Shown: in pieces, positions 53,000-63,173 of the stretch
Numbering within the stretch: the stretch's first letter is position 1
Layout: the number at the start of each line of letters is the position of its first letter
Assembly (NCBI GenBank): GCA_964501535.1
Contig: CAZCSV010000007.1
Location: 1-64,000 of the forward strand
Source of the DNA: FEN-1279 sp964501535
GTDB lineage: Bacteria; Bacteroidota; Ignavibacteria; Tepidaquicellales; Tepidaquicellaceae
Reading direction: 5' to 3'
Length of the DNA stretch: 64,000 nucleotides
The notes under the pieces: generated by a model
Told to the model about the DNA's origin: nothing
The model's database searches: none
Seen by the model: the letters and a program-made list of their open reading frames with translations, nothing else
Position numbers and translations under genes: made by a program

Positions 53000-53318
53000 T
53001 TTACTTAAAAAGGACAAAAAAATTAAAAAGAGAATCTCGATTTTCCAGCTGCTTATTTTCCTTTTCATACTGTCTGCCGTTGTCGTTTTTTATATAAATA
53101 ATATAATTACTGTAAACCAGCTTATAAGTAAAAATAACGAACTGAAAGATGATATAAATAAAGCGGTCCAGACAAACTACTCTTACCGTATCGAGATTGA
53201 AAGATTAACCGGATATGACAGAATTAAAGTATTGGCATCCGAAAAATTCGGACTGAGATTATCTGATACTGTAGTAAAAAACAGTGATTTCTTAATTATT
53301 AATAAATCCGATTTCTGA
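52992..53318 (+). CDS. ftsL: FtsL-like cell-division protein
   Basis: The ATG at 52992 gives 108 residues; an upstream TTG would add only 4. It has a basic N-terminus, one membrane helix (ISIFQLLIFLFILSAVVVFY) and a periplasmic coiled coil beginning NQLISKNNELKDDINKA. Sequence conservation of FtsL is low, so the call rests on this architecture and its place between rsmH and ftsI. It would form the FtsQLB-type complex that activates septal peptidoglycan synthesis. Confidence 0.8.
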   Translation: MSNLLKKDKKIKKRISIFQLLIFLFILSAVVVFYINNIITVNQLISKNNELKDDINKAVQTNYSYRIEIERLTGYDRIKVLASEKFGLRLSDTVVKNSDFLIINKSDF

Positions 53319-53321
53319 TTG

Positions 53322-55505
53322 ATGTATAATTTTCAAAATAAACCGCAGAAAGAAGTGAATAAAAAAAGAAGGATGAACATTTTTCTTTTCGCATTCGTAA
53401 TTGCTTTTCTGGGAATCACTGCAAGGTTAATTCAAATTCAGGTGTTCGATTCTGAAAAATATACATACGTCGCAAAAAAGCAGTCGCAGTCGAGAGATAT
53501 TATTGTCCCTCCCAGAGGTTTAATCTTCGACAGGAATATGAATCTGCTTGTAACCAATCAATATAAAATAACGGTATCTGCCGACCCTTATAGAATTAAA
53601 TCTCCTGATAGCGTCGCGTCTTTGTTATCCTCAATATTCAACAAGGATAAAAATGTTTATCTGGAATTGCTTGATAATAAAAACAGTCCTAATGTCTTCC
53701 TGGAGAGAAAATCAGACCTTCAGGACTTAAAGGGACTCGATACCGTAAAAATTGACGGACTTAATATCATTAAAGAACCCTCGAGATTCTATAACTTTGG
53801 TTCTCTTGCTTCGCAAATAATCGGTTTCACTAACATCGAGAATAAAGGTGTCAGTGGTGTCGAACTTGCATTTAATAAGGAGCTTACAGGTCAGGAAGGC
53901 TACTTCATAATGCAAAAAGACGGGAGAGGAAATAAAAGACCCGATATGAGCTATACGCAGAGAGAACCCGTGCAGGGAGATAATATGGTTCTGACTATCG
54001 ATAAAAACATTCAGCAGTTTGCGGAAGAAGAACTCGAAAACGGTGTCAAATACTTCAATGCTGAAAAAGGTAAGGTCGTTGTGATTTCAGTTAAGACCGG
54101 AGAAATACTCGCTATGTCGTCATATCCCACTTTCAATCCCAACACTATTAGAACCGAAGACACAATAGGTATGAAAAATTCCGTCGTATCGGATATCTAT
54201 GAACCCGGCTCCACTTTTAAAATTATTACCGCCGCAGGGATTCTTGAAGAAAATATTTTAAGCGAAAACTCCGTCATCCCTACCGATAATGGCTCTTATT
54301 CTGTTTATGGTATGAAAATTTCCGATTCGCACGGCTCCTCGTCTATGACATTTCAGCAAATTATTGAATATTCCAGCAATGTCGGAGTCTCGAAGTTGTC
54401 CCAAAAACTCGGTGTCGAAAGATTTTATAAATATGCACGCGATTTCGGAATCGGAATATATTCGGGTGTAGAATTAAGAGGGGAAAATAAAGGCTATCTG
54501 AAACGCCCGGTCGATTTTACCCCGGGTTCGCTGGAGTTTATGTCGATTGGTTATCAGGTCGCTGTTAATCTCCTGCAGCTTTCAATGGCATATGGAAGTA
54601 TCGCTAATAACGGAATGCTCATGAAACCTATGGTCGTAAAAAAAGAATTATCACCCGATGGTCTGACGGTTCTCGAAAATTATCCGTCCGTTGTCAGACA
54701 GGTCGTTTCCCAGCAGACCGCTAAAAGACTGACTCAGATATTCGCTGGTGTCGTGGATAGAGGTACCGGTACTGATGCTCGTGTCAATGGCGTGAACGTT
54801 GCAGGAAAAACGGGTACATCTCAGAGAATCATAGAAGGAGAATATTCAAGCAGGTCTCATAACTCGTCTTTTATCGGTTATTTTCCTGTCGAGAATCCTG
54901 TTATTCTCATAGCCGTGGTTTTGGATGACCCTAAATCAGGAGAGTTCTACGGCGGAAAAGTTGCCGCCCCGGTATTTCAGAAAATAGCCGCAAAAATTTT
55001 GAATTATGCGGGAAATAATATAAATAGCACGGATTTTTTGAACGTATCTTTCGATAAAAATATTCAGCATACAAATATTCAGGATGCTAGGAATGAATAC
55101 AAAATCGTTCCTTCATTGCTTGATATGGATATAGAAAGTGCGGTGGATATATTGAAGGAAAAGAAAATAAAATTTGAAGTTGAAAATTATGTAAAAAAGG
55201 ATAAATCGTCATCGTTTAAATATGTTGTATGTGAGCAGAATCCGAAAGCCGAAGAAAAAATTAATGACGGAGATAATATCATTGTAAAATTAAAAGTGAA
55301 AGAAGTTTATTTCAGCCAGTCGAAATCCCTGAAAGTGCCCGATGTAAAAAACATGAGCCTGAGAAAAGCCATTAATAAAATAGTCTCTGAAGGATTCTTT
55401 GTGGAAATTGTCGGAAGCGGCGAAGTTATAGACCAGCTGCCGAAAGCAGGAAATGAGGTAAAACAAAAAACTAAGGTAATTTTATTCTGTAAAAACGAAT
55501 TGTAA
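53322..55505 (+). CDS. ftsI: Peptidoglycan transpeptidase (FtsI/PBP2-3 type) with PASTA domains
   Basis: This septal class B penicillin-binding protein cross-links peptidoglycan. The product is about 727 residues. It has an N-terminal membrane helix (IFLFAFVIAFLGITARLIQI), a PBP dimerisation domain, and the transpeptidase domain with Ser-x-x-Lys in EPGSTFKI (about 297), SSN in YSSNVGVSK and KTG in GKTGTSQR. After it come two PASTA-like repeats (about 600-727, with VPSLLDMDIESAVDIL and VPDVKNMSLRKAINKI). PASTA tails on FtsI are usual in Bacteroidota. I prefer the ATG at 53322 over the TTG one codon upstream. Confidence 0.93.
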   Translation: MYNFQNKPQKEVNKKRRMNIFLFAFVIAFLGITARLIQIQVFDSEKYTYVAKKQSQSRDIIVPPRGLIFDRNMNLLVTNQYKITVSADPYRIKSPDSVASLLSSIFNKDKNVYLELLDNKNSPNVFLERKSDLQDLKGLDTVKIDGLNIIKEPSRFYNFGSLASQIIGFTNIENKGVSGVELAFNKELTGQEGYFIMQKDGRGNKRPDMSYTQREPVQGDNMVLTIDKNIQQFAEEELENGVKYFNAEKGKVVVISVKTGEILAMSSYPTFNPNTIRTEDTIGMKNSVVSDIYEPGSTFKIITAAGILEENILSENSVIPTDNGSYSVYGMKISDSHGSSSMTFQQIIEYSSNVGVSKLSQKLGVERFYKYARDFGIGIYSGVELRGENKGYLKRPVDFTPGSLEFMSIGYQVAVNLLQLSMAYGSIANNGMLMKPMVVKKELSPDGLTVLENYPSVVRQVVSQQTAKRLTQIFAGVVDRGTGTDARVNGVNVAGKTGTSQRIIEGEYSSRSHNSSFIGYFPVENPVILIAVVLDDPKSGEFYGGKVAAPVFQKIAAKILNYAGNNINSTDFLNVSFDKNIQHTNIQDARNEYKIVPSLLDMDIESAVDILKEKKIKFEVENYVKKDKSSSFKYVVCEQNPKAEEKINDGDNIIVKLKVKEVYFSQSKSLKVPDVKNMSLRKAINKIVSEGFFVEIVGSGEVIDQLPKAGNEVKQKTKVILFCKNEL

Positions 55506-55506
55506 T

Positions 55507-56982
55507 ATGAAATTTTCCGAATTAATAAATATTGCCGGTCTTAATTTTGAAATAACAAATGATTTTACTGTTGCGGGTCTTGCTTATGATTCCCGAAATA
55601 TAAAAGAAGGTTTCATTTTCTTTGCAATAAAAGGGTTTAAGGACGACGGGAATAAATATGCGTTAAAAGCGATTGAAAACGGTGCTAAAGCCGTCGTAAC
55701 GGATAATAAATCGGAAAATATTTTCAAAAACCGGAATGTCAATCTCATATGTGTCGATGATGTAAGAAAAGTAATGGCTCGGATGGCTTCCGCATTCTGC
55801 GATAAACCTTCCGAAAAAATAAAATTAATCGGTGTAACCGGAACGAACGGAAAAACTACCATCACCTATTTATTAAAGCATATTTTTGAGACCGCAGATT
55901 TTAAATGCGGTTTAATCGGAACAATCGATTATCTGACAGGCTTCAGTAAAAAAGAATCTAAACTGACTACTCCCGATTCTGTGGAGATAAACTTGATGTT
56001 AAAAGAAATGGCGGATTCCAAAATCGAATATTGTTTTATGGAAGTATCTTCGATTGCCCTCGTACTGCACAGAGTGTATGGTCAGAAGTTTACCGCGGGA
56101 GTTTTTACCAACTTGACAAGCGAACACCTCGATTTGCATGAAAATATGAATAACTATTTTGATGCAAAGAAAATTTTGTTCGATTACCTGTCCGATGCGA
56201 ATTTTGCGGTTTCTAATCTGGACGATGAATACGGCTTTAATATGATTAAGGATTCAAAAGCACAAAAAATATATTATGCTGTGAATTCCGATGCCGATTA
56301 CAAAGCTTCTGATGAAAAAATTTCCATGGATGGACTTGAATTTGATATTATATGCAGGGATGGTAAATATCCCGTTAATTCTAAACTCACTGGGAGATTC
56401 AATATCTATAATATTCTTGCCGCAATCGCTCTGGCCCGCTCGATGAATATTGATTTTAAAACAATTCAAAGAGCAATTTCAAGTTTTGGTACGGTGAACG
56501 GAAGATTTAATAAGATAGAATTACCTAATAAGGCTTATGCCGTTATAGATTATTCTCATACGTCGGATTCGCTGAAAAACGCAGTCGAATCTGCAATCGA
56601 AATCAGAAATTTAAGTACCGTTAAGGGCAGAGTGATTACAATTTTCGGATGCGGCGGAAATAAAGACAGGACAAAACGTCCCGTGATGGGCGAGACCGCA
56701 ACTTCTCTTTCCGATTACACGATTATTACATCGGATAATCCCAGATTTGAAGAACCTATGGATATTATTAACGAAATTCTTACAGGCGTGAAAACGAAAG
56801 ATAATTATGAAATCGACCCGAACCGTGAACAGGCAATCAAAAGAGGCATTGAAATATCGAAAAGCGGAGATATCATATTGATTTGCGGTAAAGGACACGA
56901 GACTTATCAGGAAATCAAAGGTGTTAAATCACACTTCGATGATAAAGAAATTGTAGAAAAATATTCTCATTTGGCTAAATAG
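55507..56982 (+). CDS. murE: UDP-MurNAc-tripeptide synthetase MurE
   Basis: MurE adds the third residue to the peptidoglycan stem peptide. The 491-residue protein has the ATP-binding GVTGTNGKTTITYLL near 115 and the selectivity motif DNPR (in TSDNPRFEEP), typical of meso-diaminopimelate-adding enzymes. The ligase end GDIILICGKGHETYQ is present. It is 1 nt downstream of ftsI and 3 nt before murF. Confidence 0.97.
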   Translation: MKFSELINIAGLNFEITNDFTVAGLAYDSRNIKEGFIFFAIKGFKDDGNKYALKAIENGAKAVVTDNKSENIFKNRNVNLICVDDVRKVMARMASAFCDKPSEKIKLIGVTGTNGKTTITYLLKHIFETADFKCGLIGTIDYLTGFSKKESKLTTPDSVEINLMLKEMADSKIEYCFMEVSSIALVLHRVYGQKFTAGVFTNLTSEHLDLHENMNNYFDAKKILFDYLSDANFAVSNLDDEYGFNMIKDSKAQKIYYAVNSDADYKASDEKISMDGLEFDIICRDGKYPVNSKLTGRFNIYNILAAIALARSMNIDFKTIQRAISSFGTVNGRFNKIELPNKAYAVIDYSHTSDSLKNAVESAIEIRNLSTVKGRVITIFGCGGNKDRTKRPVMGETATSLSDYTIITSDNPRFEEPMDIINEILTGVKTKDNYEIDPNREQAIKRGIEISKSGDIILICGKGHETYQEIKGVKSHFDDKEIVEKYSHLAK

Positions 56983-56985
56983 TAA

Positions 56986-58404
56986 ATGATTAATGTAAAT
57001 AACATATTAAAACTGAATTGTAAAACGGTAAATTTTGATAGGATTACTATTAAGAATTTCCCGTCAGTATCTATTGATTCGAGGAATATCGGTGCTAACT
57101 ATCTCTTCATTGCAATAAAGGGTGATAATACTGACGGACATAAATATCTGAATGAGGTTTTTCAAAACAGAGCCCTTGCGGCAATGGTAAACGAAAACTG
57201 GTACAGAAGGAATAAAAATAAATTCAGACGCAATGCTTTCATCGTAGTTAAGGACACCGTAAAATCACTCGGTGAACTCGCAAAAATTCATATGAGCAGA
57301 TTTTCCATTCCGGTTTTATTCGTTGGTGGTAGTAACGGCAAAACTACTACAAAGGATTTGATTGCCTCGGTTCTTGCTAAAGGTTACAGGGTCCTGAGAA
57401 ACGAAGGAAATCTGAACAATCACATCGGCTTGCCTTTGTCGATACTGAATCTCGACAGCTATCATAACATGTGCATCTTCGAAGCAGGAAGCAACCACTT
57501 TAACGAAATTAAATACCTGTGTGAAATCGGAAAACCGAAATACGGACTCGTGACCAATATTGGTAGAGAACATCTTGAGTTTTTCAAAAATCTGGACGGT
57601 GTCGCAAAAGAAGAATTTTCGCTATTCGATTATCTTTTAAATAGAAGTGATAAGGGCGTGTGTTTTATGAATTTTGATGATGATTATACCAGAAAATATT
57701 ATTCAAAATACAGACCTGAAAACTGTTTTACATATTCCTATAATTACAAAACTGATATAAAAGCAAGATTTATCGGATATACAAAAGGCTTTAAACCCGT
57801 TATCGAGCTAAAATATAAAGGCGATAAAATAGTCGCAAATGTAAATACTTTCGGCAAACACTCTGTATTCAATGCAGTCGCGGCGGCTGCTGTGGGAATT
57901 TATTTCGGAATAAGTTTACAGAAAGTTAAAGAAGCTCTGGAAAATTATGTTCCCGTTAGCTCGAAGCGAATGGAGGTGCTCGAGAGAAGAGGTGTCTTGA
58001 TCATAAACGATGCCTATAACAGCAATCCCGATTCGGTCATATTAGGTCTTGAAACACTTAAGGAATACAATCCCAAAGGCAATGTTCATTTGATCCTTTC
58101 AGATATGCTGGAACTCGGCAAAAATAGTAAAATAGAACACTATGAAATTGGGAAATTAATAAAGAAAATGAATTTTAATAATCTTTATACTTTCGGAAAA
58201 GAAGCTGAAAATATTTTTAAGGGTGCGCAGGGAGTAAGAAATAATTTCTTTTTTAATAATAAACACGATTTGACTGAATTCGCTATTAAGCAGATTAATA
58301 GAAAAGATATAATCTATTTGAAAGGCTCGCGCAGTATGAAACTCGAAGAGGTCGCGGAAGAAATTTTAAAAAAAATTAATCGGAGTATTTCAAATTATTT
58401 TTAA
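56986..58404 (+). CDS. murF: UDP-MurNAc-pentapeptide synthetase MurF
   Basis: MurF adds D-Ala-D-Ala to the UDP-MurNAc-tripeptide. The 472-residue protein contains the Mur ligase P-loop FVGGSNGKTTTKDLI near 110, then LRNEGNLNNHIGLPLSIL and NDAYNSNPDSVILGLETL, a MurF hallmark. All catalytic segments are intact. It lies 3 nt after murE and 21 nt before mraY. Confidence 0.96.
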   Translation: MINVNNILKLNCKTVNFDRITIKNFPSVSIDSRNIGANYLFIAIKGDNTDGHKYLNEVFQNRALAAMVNENWYRRNKNKFRRNAFIVVKDTVKSLGELAKIHMSRFSIPVLFVGGSNGKTTTKDLIASVLAKGYRVLRNEGNLNNHIGLPLSILNLDSYHNMCIFEAGSNHFNEIKYLCEIGKPKYGLVTNIGREHLEFFKNLDGVAKEEFSLFDYLLNRSDKGVCFMNFDDDYTRKYYSKYRPENCFTYSYNYKTDIKARFIGYTKGFKPVIELKYKGDKIVANVNTFGKHSVFNAVAAAAVGIYFGISLQKVKEALENYVPVSSKRMEVLERRGVLIINDAYNSNPDSVILGLETLKEYNPKGNVHLILSDMLELGKNSKIEHYEIGKLIKKMNFNNLYTFGKEAENIFKGAQGVRNNFFFNNKHDLTEFAIKQINRKDIIYLKGSRSMKLEEVAEEILKKINRSISNYF

Positions 58405-58425
58405 TATTATAAATTATTATTAACC

Positions 58426-59535
58426 TTGTTATACTATTTAGCAGAATATATCAATTATTTGTGGAGTCCTCCGGGATTCGATGTCTTCAGATTCTTAACC
58501 TTTCGCTCGGCAGTGTCGGCAATTACTGCACTCCTGTTCAGTTTCTTTATTGGTCCGGTTATTATTAAAATTTTAAAGAATCATCAGATAGGTGAAGCGA
58601 AAAAAGAAGACGGTCCACAATTCCACTGGTCAAAAGCAGGTACTCCTACTATGGGCGGTCTGATTATCTTGTTCTCAGTCTTGATTCCGGTGCTCCTATG
58701 GGGTGACCTGAAAAATATTTATATAATAATAATATTAATCGTGACCGTTGCGCTCGGTCTCGTCGGTTTTCTCGATGACTATTTGAAGGTCGTCAGGAAA
58801 TTAAAAAAAGGTCTGCTGGCAAAATATAAACTGCTCGGACAGGTCGTTGTCGGAATAATCGTAGGCGCTATAATCTATTTCCATCCGCATTTCGAAGGAA
58901 TTAATACAATCACGACGATTCCTTTCTTGAAAAATTACGAATTCGATTTTGCTCTGTTCTATATTCCGATTATCATTTTCATTATTACTGCAACGTCTAA
59001 TGCAGTGAACCTTACTGACGGCCTTGACGGTCTTGCAACGGGAACGGTCGGCATAGTTGTCTTTGCTATCGGTATCATTGCTTACGTATCGGGTAATATC
59101 GAGATAGCAAAGTATCTGAATATCATTTACCTGAGAGGAAACGGGGAACTAATAGTCTACTGTGCCGCATTAGCGGGTGCCTCACTCGGTTTCCTCTGGT
59201 ATAACTCCTATCCCGCTCAGGTCTTTATGGGCGATACCGGCTCGCTCGCGCTCGGCGGTGCCATTGGTACCCTGTGCATACTCGTGAAAAAAGAATTTTT
59301 GCTCCCGCTTCTCGGCGGAATATTCTTTGCGGAAACGGTTTCCGTGCTACTGCAAAGATATTATTTTAAATATACAAAAAAGAAATACGGAGAGGGAAGA
59401 AGAATATTTAAAATGGCTCCCCTTCATCACCATTTTGAAATGAAGGGAATTCCCGAACCGAAAATTGTCGTGAGATTCTATTTGATAGCTGTTCTGCTTG
59501 CTCTTATGACTTTGGCAACATTTAAAATCAGATAA
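58426..59535 (+). CDS. mraY: Phospho-MurNAc-pentapeptide transferase MraY
   Basis: MraY makes lipid I on the inner membrane. The 369-residue protein starts at TTG 58426, which aligns with the usual MraY N-terminus (LYYLAEYINYL). Typical sites are DGPQFHWSKAGTPTMGG, VGFLDDYLKVVRK, NAVNLTDGLDGLA, the Mg-binding FMGDTGSLALGG and APLHHHFEMKG. About ten membrane helices are visible. It is 2 nt upstream of murD. Confidence 0.97.
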   Translation: MLYYLAEYINYLWSPPGFDVFRFLTFRSAVSAITALLFSFFIGPVIIKILKNHQIGEAKKEDGPQFHWSKAGTPTMGGLIILFSVLIPVLLWGDLKNIYIIIILIVTVALGLVGFLDDYLKVVRKLKKGLLAKYKLLGQVVVGIIVGAIIYFHPHFEGINTITTIPFLKNYEFDFALFYIPIIIFIITATSNAVNLTDGLDGLATGTVGIVVFAIGIIAYVSGNIEIAKYLNIIYLRGNGELIVYCAALAGASLGFLWYNSYPAQVFMGDTGSLALGGAIGTLCILVKKEFLLPLLGGIFFAETVSVLLQRYYFKYTKKKYGEGRRIFKMAPLHHHFEMKGIPEPKIVVRFYLIAVLLALMTLATFKIR

Positions 59536-59537
59536 AA

Positions 59538-60926
59538 TTGAAAAGAAAAGAAATAAATAATTACTCTTATGTTATTCTCGGTGCCGGAAGAAGCGGTATT
59601 GGTGCCGCTAAACTGCTGAAGAAAAACGGTGCGGAAGTTTTTTTGAGCGACAGCTCATTACCCGATAAACTGATGTATTTTGACGAAAAGACTTTGTCGG
59701 AATTGAATATTCCTTTTGAACTCGGTATGCATTCGGATAAAATATTTGATTACGACATATTTGTAAAAAGCCCGGGAATACCTATGAACAGTGAAGTAAT
59801 TGAAAGAGCAGTAAAACTGAATAAAAAAGTATTGAGCGAAATCGAAATTGCATATTGGTTCTGTAACTGCCCGATTGTTGCCGTTACGGGAACAAACGGT
59901 AAAACTACAACCACAGTGTTAACGGGAGAAATATTTAAAAACGCAGGTATTGATACAAAAGTATGCGGAAATGTTGGGCTCGCCTTTTCTGAAGTAACCG
60001 ACACGGTGAAAAAGAATTCTGTCGTCGTGCTCGAAGTAAGCAGCTTCCAGCTCGAAAGTATTGAAAGCTTTAAACCCGCGGTCTCGATGTTCCTTACTTT
60101 TACACCCGACCATATCGACTGGCACGGCTCTATGGAAAATTATATGAAAGCAAAGCTGAAAATCAATGTGAATCAGTCCGGTGATGATGCTATAGTGTAT
60201 AACTTCGATGACGAGAAAATATATTCGCAGAAAAATATATTCAAAAGTAATACGGTCGCCTTTAGTGTAAAGAAAAATCTTGAAAAAGAAAATTTGTCGT
60301 CTGGATGCTATTTATGCGGGAGTGATATCGTTTATTTCAACAGGGAAAAAAATGAACGCGAAGTGGTGATGAATACCGATGATATATTTATACGGGGTAA
60401 ACATAACCTTTGTAACTCTCTTGCTGCAATTTCTGCCGCAAAAATATTCGAAGTATCGAATGAAGTGATTGAAGATACTTTAAAAAATTTCAGAGGCGTC
60501 GAACATAGAATCGAACCTGTAAGAGAACTTGACGGAGTGAAGTTTTATAACGATTCGAAGGCAACAAATTTCGACTCTCTCTATGTTGCTCTTGAAAGCT
60601 TCGAAAAGAATATTATCCTGATAATGGGAGGAAAAAAAGGGGATAACAAGTTTGAGCTTGTCGGGGATTTTATAAAAAACCGCGTTAAGAAAATTTTTGC
60701 TATCGGACAAAGCAGCCGTGCAATTTATGATTATTTTTCGAAATCGGTAAAAGTGGAAATAACGGATACTCTCGGCGATGCCGTAACCGGTGCTTTTAAA
60801 TGTTCCGCTCCCAATGATGTCGTGCTGTTTTCTCCGGGATATAAGAGCTTTGATATGTTCGATAATTTTGAACATCGGGGCAACGAATTTAAAAAAGCTG
60901 TTAATAATTTAAATCCGAAAAAATGA
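59538..60926 (+). CDS. murD: UDP-MurNAc-L-alanine:D-glutamate ligase MurD
   Basis: MurD adds D-Glu to UDP-MurNAc-L-Ala. The 462-residue protein starts with a TTG and has the dinucleotide-like VILGAGRSGIGAAKLL, then the P-loop VAVTGTNGKTTTTVLTG, and FYNDSKATNFDSLYVALES typical of MurD. The end VVLFSPGYKSFDMFDNFEHR is intact. It overlaps ftsW by 4 nt (ATGA). Confidence 0.97.
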   Translation: MKRKEINNYSYVILGAGRSGIGAAKLLKKNGAEVFLSDSSLPDKLMYFDEKTLSELNIPFELGMHSDKIFDYDIFVKSPGIPMNSEVIERAVKLNKKVLSEIEIAYWFCNCPIVAVTGTNGKTTTTVLTGEIFKNAGIDTKVCGNVGLAFSEVTDTVKKNSVVVLEVSSFQLESIESFKPAVSMFLTFTPDHIDWHGSMENYMKAKLKINVNQSGDDAIVYNFDDEKIYSQKNIFKSNTVAFSVKKNLEKENLSSGCYLCGSDIVYFNREKNEREVVMNTDDIFIRGKHNLCNSLAAISAAKIFEVSNEVIEDTLKNFRGVEHRIEPVRELDGVKFYNDSKATNFDSLYVALESFEKNIILIMGGKKGDNKFELVGDFIKNRVKKIFAIGQSSRAIYDYFSKSVKVEITDTLGDAVTGAFKCSAPNDVVLFSPGYKSFDMFDNFEHRGNEFKKAVNNLNPKK

Positions 60927-62083
60927 AAATCGGCGGATATAAAATAGATATTTGGATTCTCATACCGGTGCTTTTACTGCTGATGTTCAGTATTGGCTTG
61001 GTTTATAGCGCGAGTTCGGATTATTCTGTCTCGAAGTTCAAGGATGTGAATTATATGTTTAAACTTCATCTGATAAAAGTCCTTATGGCTCTCGTGCTGA
61101 TTTTTATCTTTGCTAAAATCGACTATAAATATTATCAGAAATACAGCAAATGGTTGATGCTGATATCCGTCTTTTTCCTAATTCTAGTTTTTGTTATAGG
61201 TGTTTCGGTTAAGAATGTCAACAGATGGATAAACTTCGGACCAATCAGTTTCCAGCCTTCCGACCTTGCTAAATATACTTTGGTGCTTTTTATTGCGAAC
61301 ATGCTGGTTAAGAAGAAAAATAAACTGACTGATTTATATAAGGGGTATCTGCCGCTGATTATTACGATAATTATTATCAGCTTTTTGGTAGCCGCACAAC
61401 CTAATTTCTCTACATCACTTATTATTTTTGGCTCTTCTGTGTTACTGCTGCTGATATCACAGGTAAAGTTCAAACACATTTTCATTACGGGTTTGTCCCT
61501 GCTCCCCGTCGTGCTGCTTTTCATTCTGACGAAATCATATATTAGAAGCAGATTTGAAAACTATGCTGATTTTACTTCAAGCGGAACAGCTCAGCATCAG
61601 CTCAACCAGGCTATCATTGGACTGGGTAATGGCGGGATTTTCGGAGTCGGAGGGGGAAATTCACTGCAAAAGCAGTTCTTCCTTCCTGAAGCCTATGGCG
61701 ATTTCATTTTCTCAATCATCGGGGAAGAATACGGTCTGCTCGGTACCTTGGCTGTTATATTTCTTTTTGCAATGCTGCTGATTCGCGGATATAAGGTGGC
61801 TAAGAAAATTCCTGATGAATATGGCAAATATGTTGCATTCGGTATTACAACAATAATTACGGCATATGCCGTTGTGAATATGTCCGTTGCTTGCGGTATT
61901 ATTCCTACTACGGGCGTTCCTATTCCCTTCATAAGCTATGGTGGAACGGCATTGATTTTTAATTCGATTGCAGTGGGAATTTTGTTGAATATCTCTTCGT
62001 ATAGAAATGAATCACCCGAATCGTTTGATGACAATTCCGAATCAAACAATATTTTTAAAGAATCAAATATGGACGGGATATGA
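60923..62083 (+). CDS. ftsW: Septal peptidoglycan glycosyltransferase FtsW
   Basis: FtsW is the SEDS-family polymerase that pairs with FtsI at the septum. The 386-residue protein has about ten membrane helices and the family motifs GPISFQPSDLAKYTLVLF, HQLNQAIIGLGNGGIFGVG, FIFSIIGEEYGLLG and GVPIPFISYGGTALI. The catalytic Asp/Glu residues in these motifs are present. Both ends overlap the neighbours by 4 nt, so murD-ftsW-murG are tightly coupled. Confidence 0.96.
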   Translation: MKIGGYKIDIWILIPVLLLLMFSIGLVYSASSDYSVSKFKDVNYMFKLHLIKVLMALVLIFIFAKIDYKYYQKYSKWLMLISVFFLILVFVIGVSVKNVNRWINFGPISFQPSDLAKYTLVLFIANMLVKKKNKLTDLYKGYLPLIITIIIISFLVAAQPNFSTSLIIFGSSVLLLLISQVKFKHIFITGLSLLPVVLLFILTKSYIRSRFENYADFTSSGTAQHQLNQAIIGLGNGGIFGVGGGNSLQKQFFLPEAYGDFIFSIIGEEYGLLGTLAVIFLFAMLLIRGYKVAKKIPDEYGKYVAFGITTIITAYAVVNMSVACGIIPTTGVPIPFISYGGTALIFNSIAVGILLNISSYRNESPESFDDNSESNNIFKESNMDGI

Positions 62084-63168
62084 AAATAATTTTTACAGGT
62101 GGTGGCACAGGAGGACATATATTCCCGGCAATTGCTGTCGCAGACGAGCTGAAAAAAAATTATGAAAATGTTCAAATTCTGTTTGTTGGCGCTAAAGGCA
62201 GAATAGAGGAAAAAATAGTCCCTGCTAATAATTATGAACTGAAAACTATTAATATATCCGGCTTCAGCAAGAGAAAAGTTTTTCAAAATATTAAACTTCC
62301 GGTTAAAATATTTGTTGCTCTGAGAGACTGTAAGAAAATATTAAGGGAATTTAAACCCGATGCGGTTATCGGTACGGGAGGATTTGCCAGTGCCCCGATG
62401 ATTTTCTCGTCTGTAAGAATGAAAATCCCGACAGTCGTACAGGAAGGAAATTCATTTCCGGGAAAAGTTACGAGGTTCTTTGCCGGAAAAGCGGACAAGG
62501 TTATCGTCAGCTTTGAGGAAACAAAAAATTTCCTGAAAAGAAAAGATAATGTAAGCAAAATATCCTATCCAGTGAGGAATATCCTAAATAAAGTTGATAA
62601 ATCCGAAGCTCTCAATTTCTTCGGCATGAATAATAATTATAAAACGTTGTTTGTGTTCGGAGGAAGTCAGGGCGCTAAGGGGATAAATGATGCAATAAGG
62701 GATAATATTAAATTCATCTATAACAATAATATTAATTTGATTTGGCAAACGGGTAAAACAAGCTATGACGAAATGTGCAAATTATGCAAACCTTTTGATG
62801 ATAAAATTAAAGTTTTTGAATTTATTAATGATATGCAGTATGCCTATTCCGCATCAGACCTCGTAATCTGCCGTTCAGGAATGAGCAGTATTATGGAGCT
62901 TTCGCTTTTGAAAATGCCTGCAGTTATTGTCCCGTTGCCGGATTCAGCCGATAATCATCAGGAAAAAAATGCAAGAACTCTGGAAAAAAACGGAGCTTGC
63001 ATTTTGATTTTACAAAATGAACTTGAATCAAAACTAATAAATGTAATCATAAATACTATTAATAATATCGATACTTTGAATTCTCTCGGCGAAAATATTT
63101 CCGGATTTTCAGATCCTGATTCGGCAAAAAAAATTGCAAATTTAATTTTTCAGTTAACTTTAAAATAA
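62080..63168 (+). CDS. murG: UDP-GlcNAc:lipid I GlcNAc transferase MurG
   Basis: MurG converts lipid I to lipid II on the cytoplasmic face. The 362-residue protein has the G-rich loops TGGGTGGHIFPAIAVADEL and then VFGGSQGAKGINDAIRD, together with CRSGMSSIMELSLLKMPAVI and PDSADNHQEKNARTL. All are diagnostic for GT28. The start overlaps ftsW by 4 nt. It is followed 5 nt later by an unknown membrane gene rather than murC. Confidence 0.97.
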   Translation: MKIIFTGGGTGGHIFPAIAVADELKKNYENVQILFVGAKGRIEEKIVPANNYELKTINISGFSKRKVFQNIKLPVKIFVALRDCKKILREFKPDAVIGTGGFASAPMIFSSVRMKIPTVVQEGNSFPGKVTRFFAGKADKVIVSFEETKNFLKRKDNVSKISYPVRNILNKVDKSEALNFFGMNNNYKTLFVFGGSQGAKGINDAIRDNIKFIYNNNINLIWQTGKTSYDEMCKLCKPFDDKIKVFEFINDMQYAYSASDLVICRSGMSSIMELSLLKMPAVIVPLPDSADNHQEKNARTLEKNGACILILQNELESKLINVIINTINNIDTLNSLGENISGFSDPDSAKKIANLIFQLTLK

Positions 63169-63173
63169 AAGTC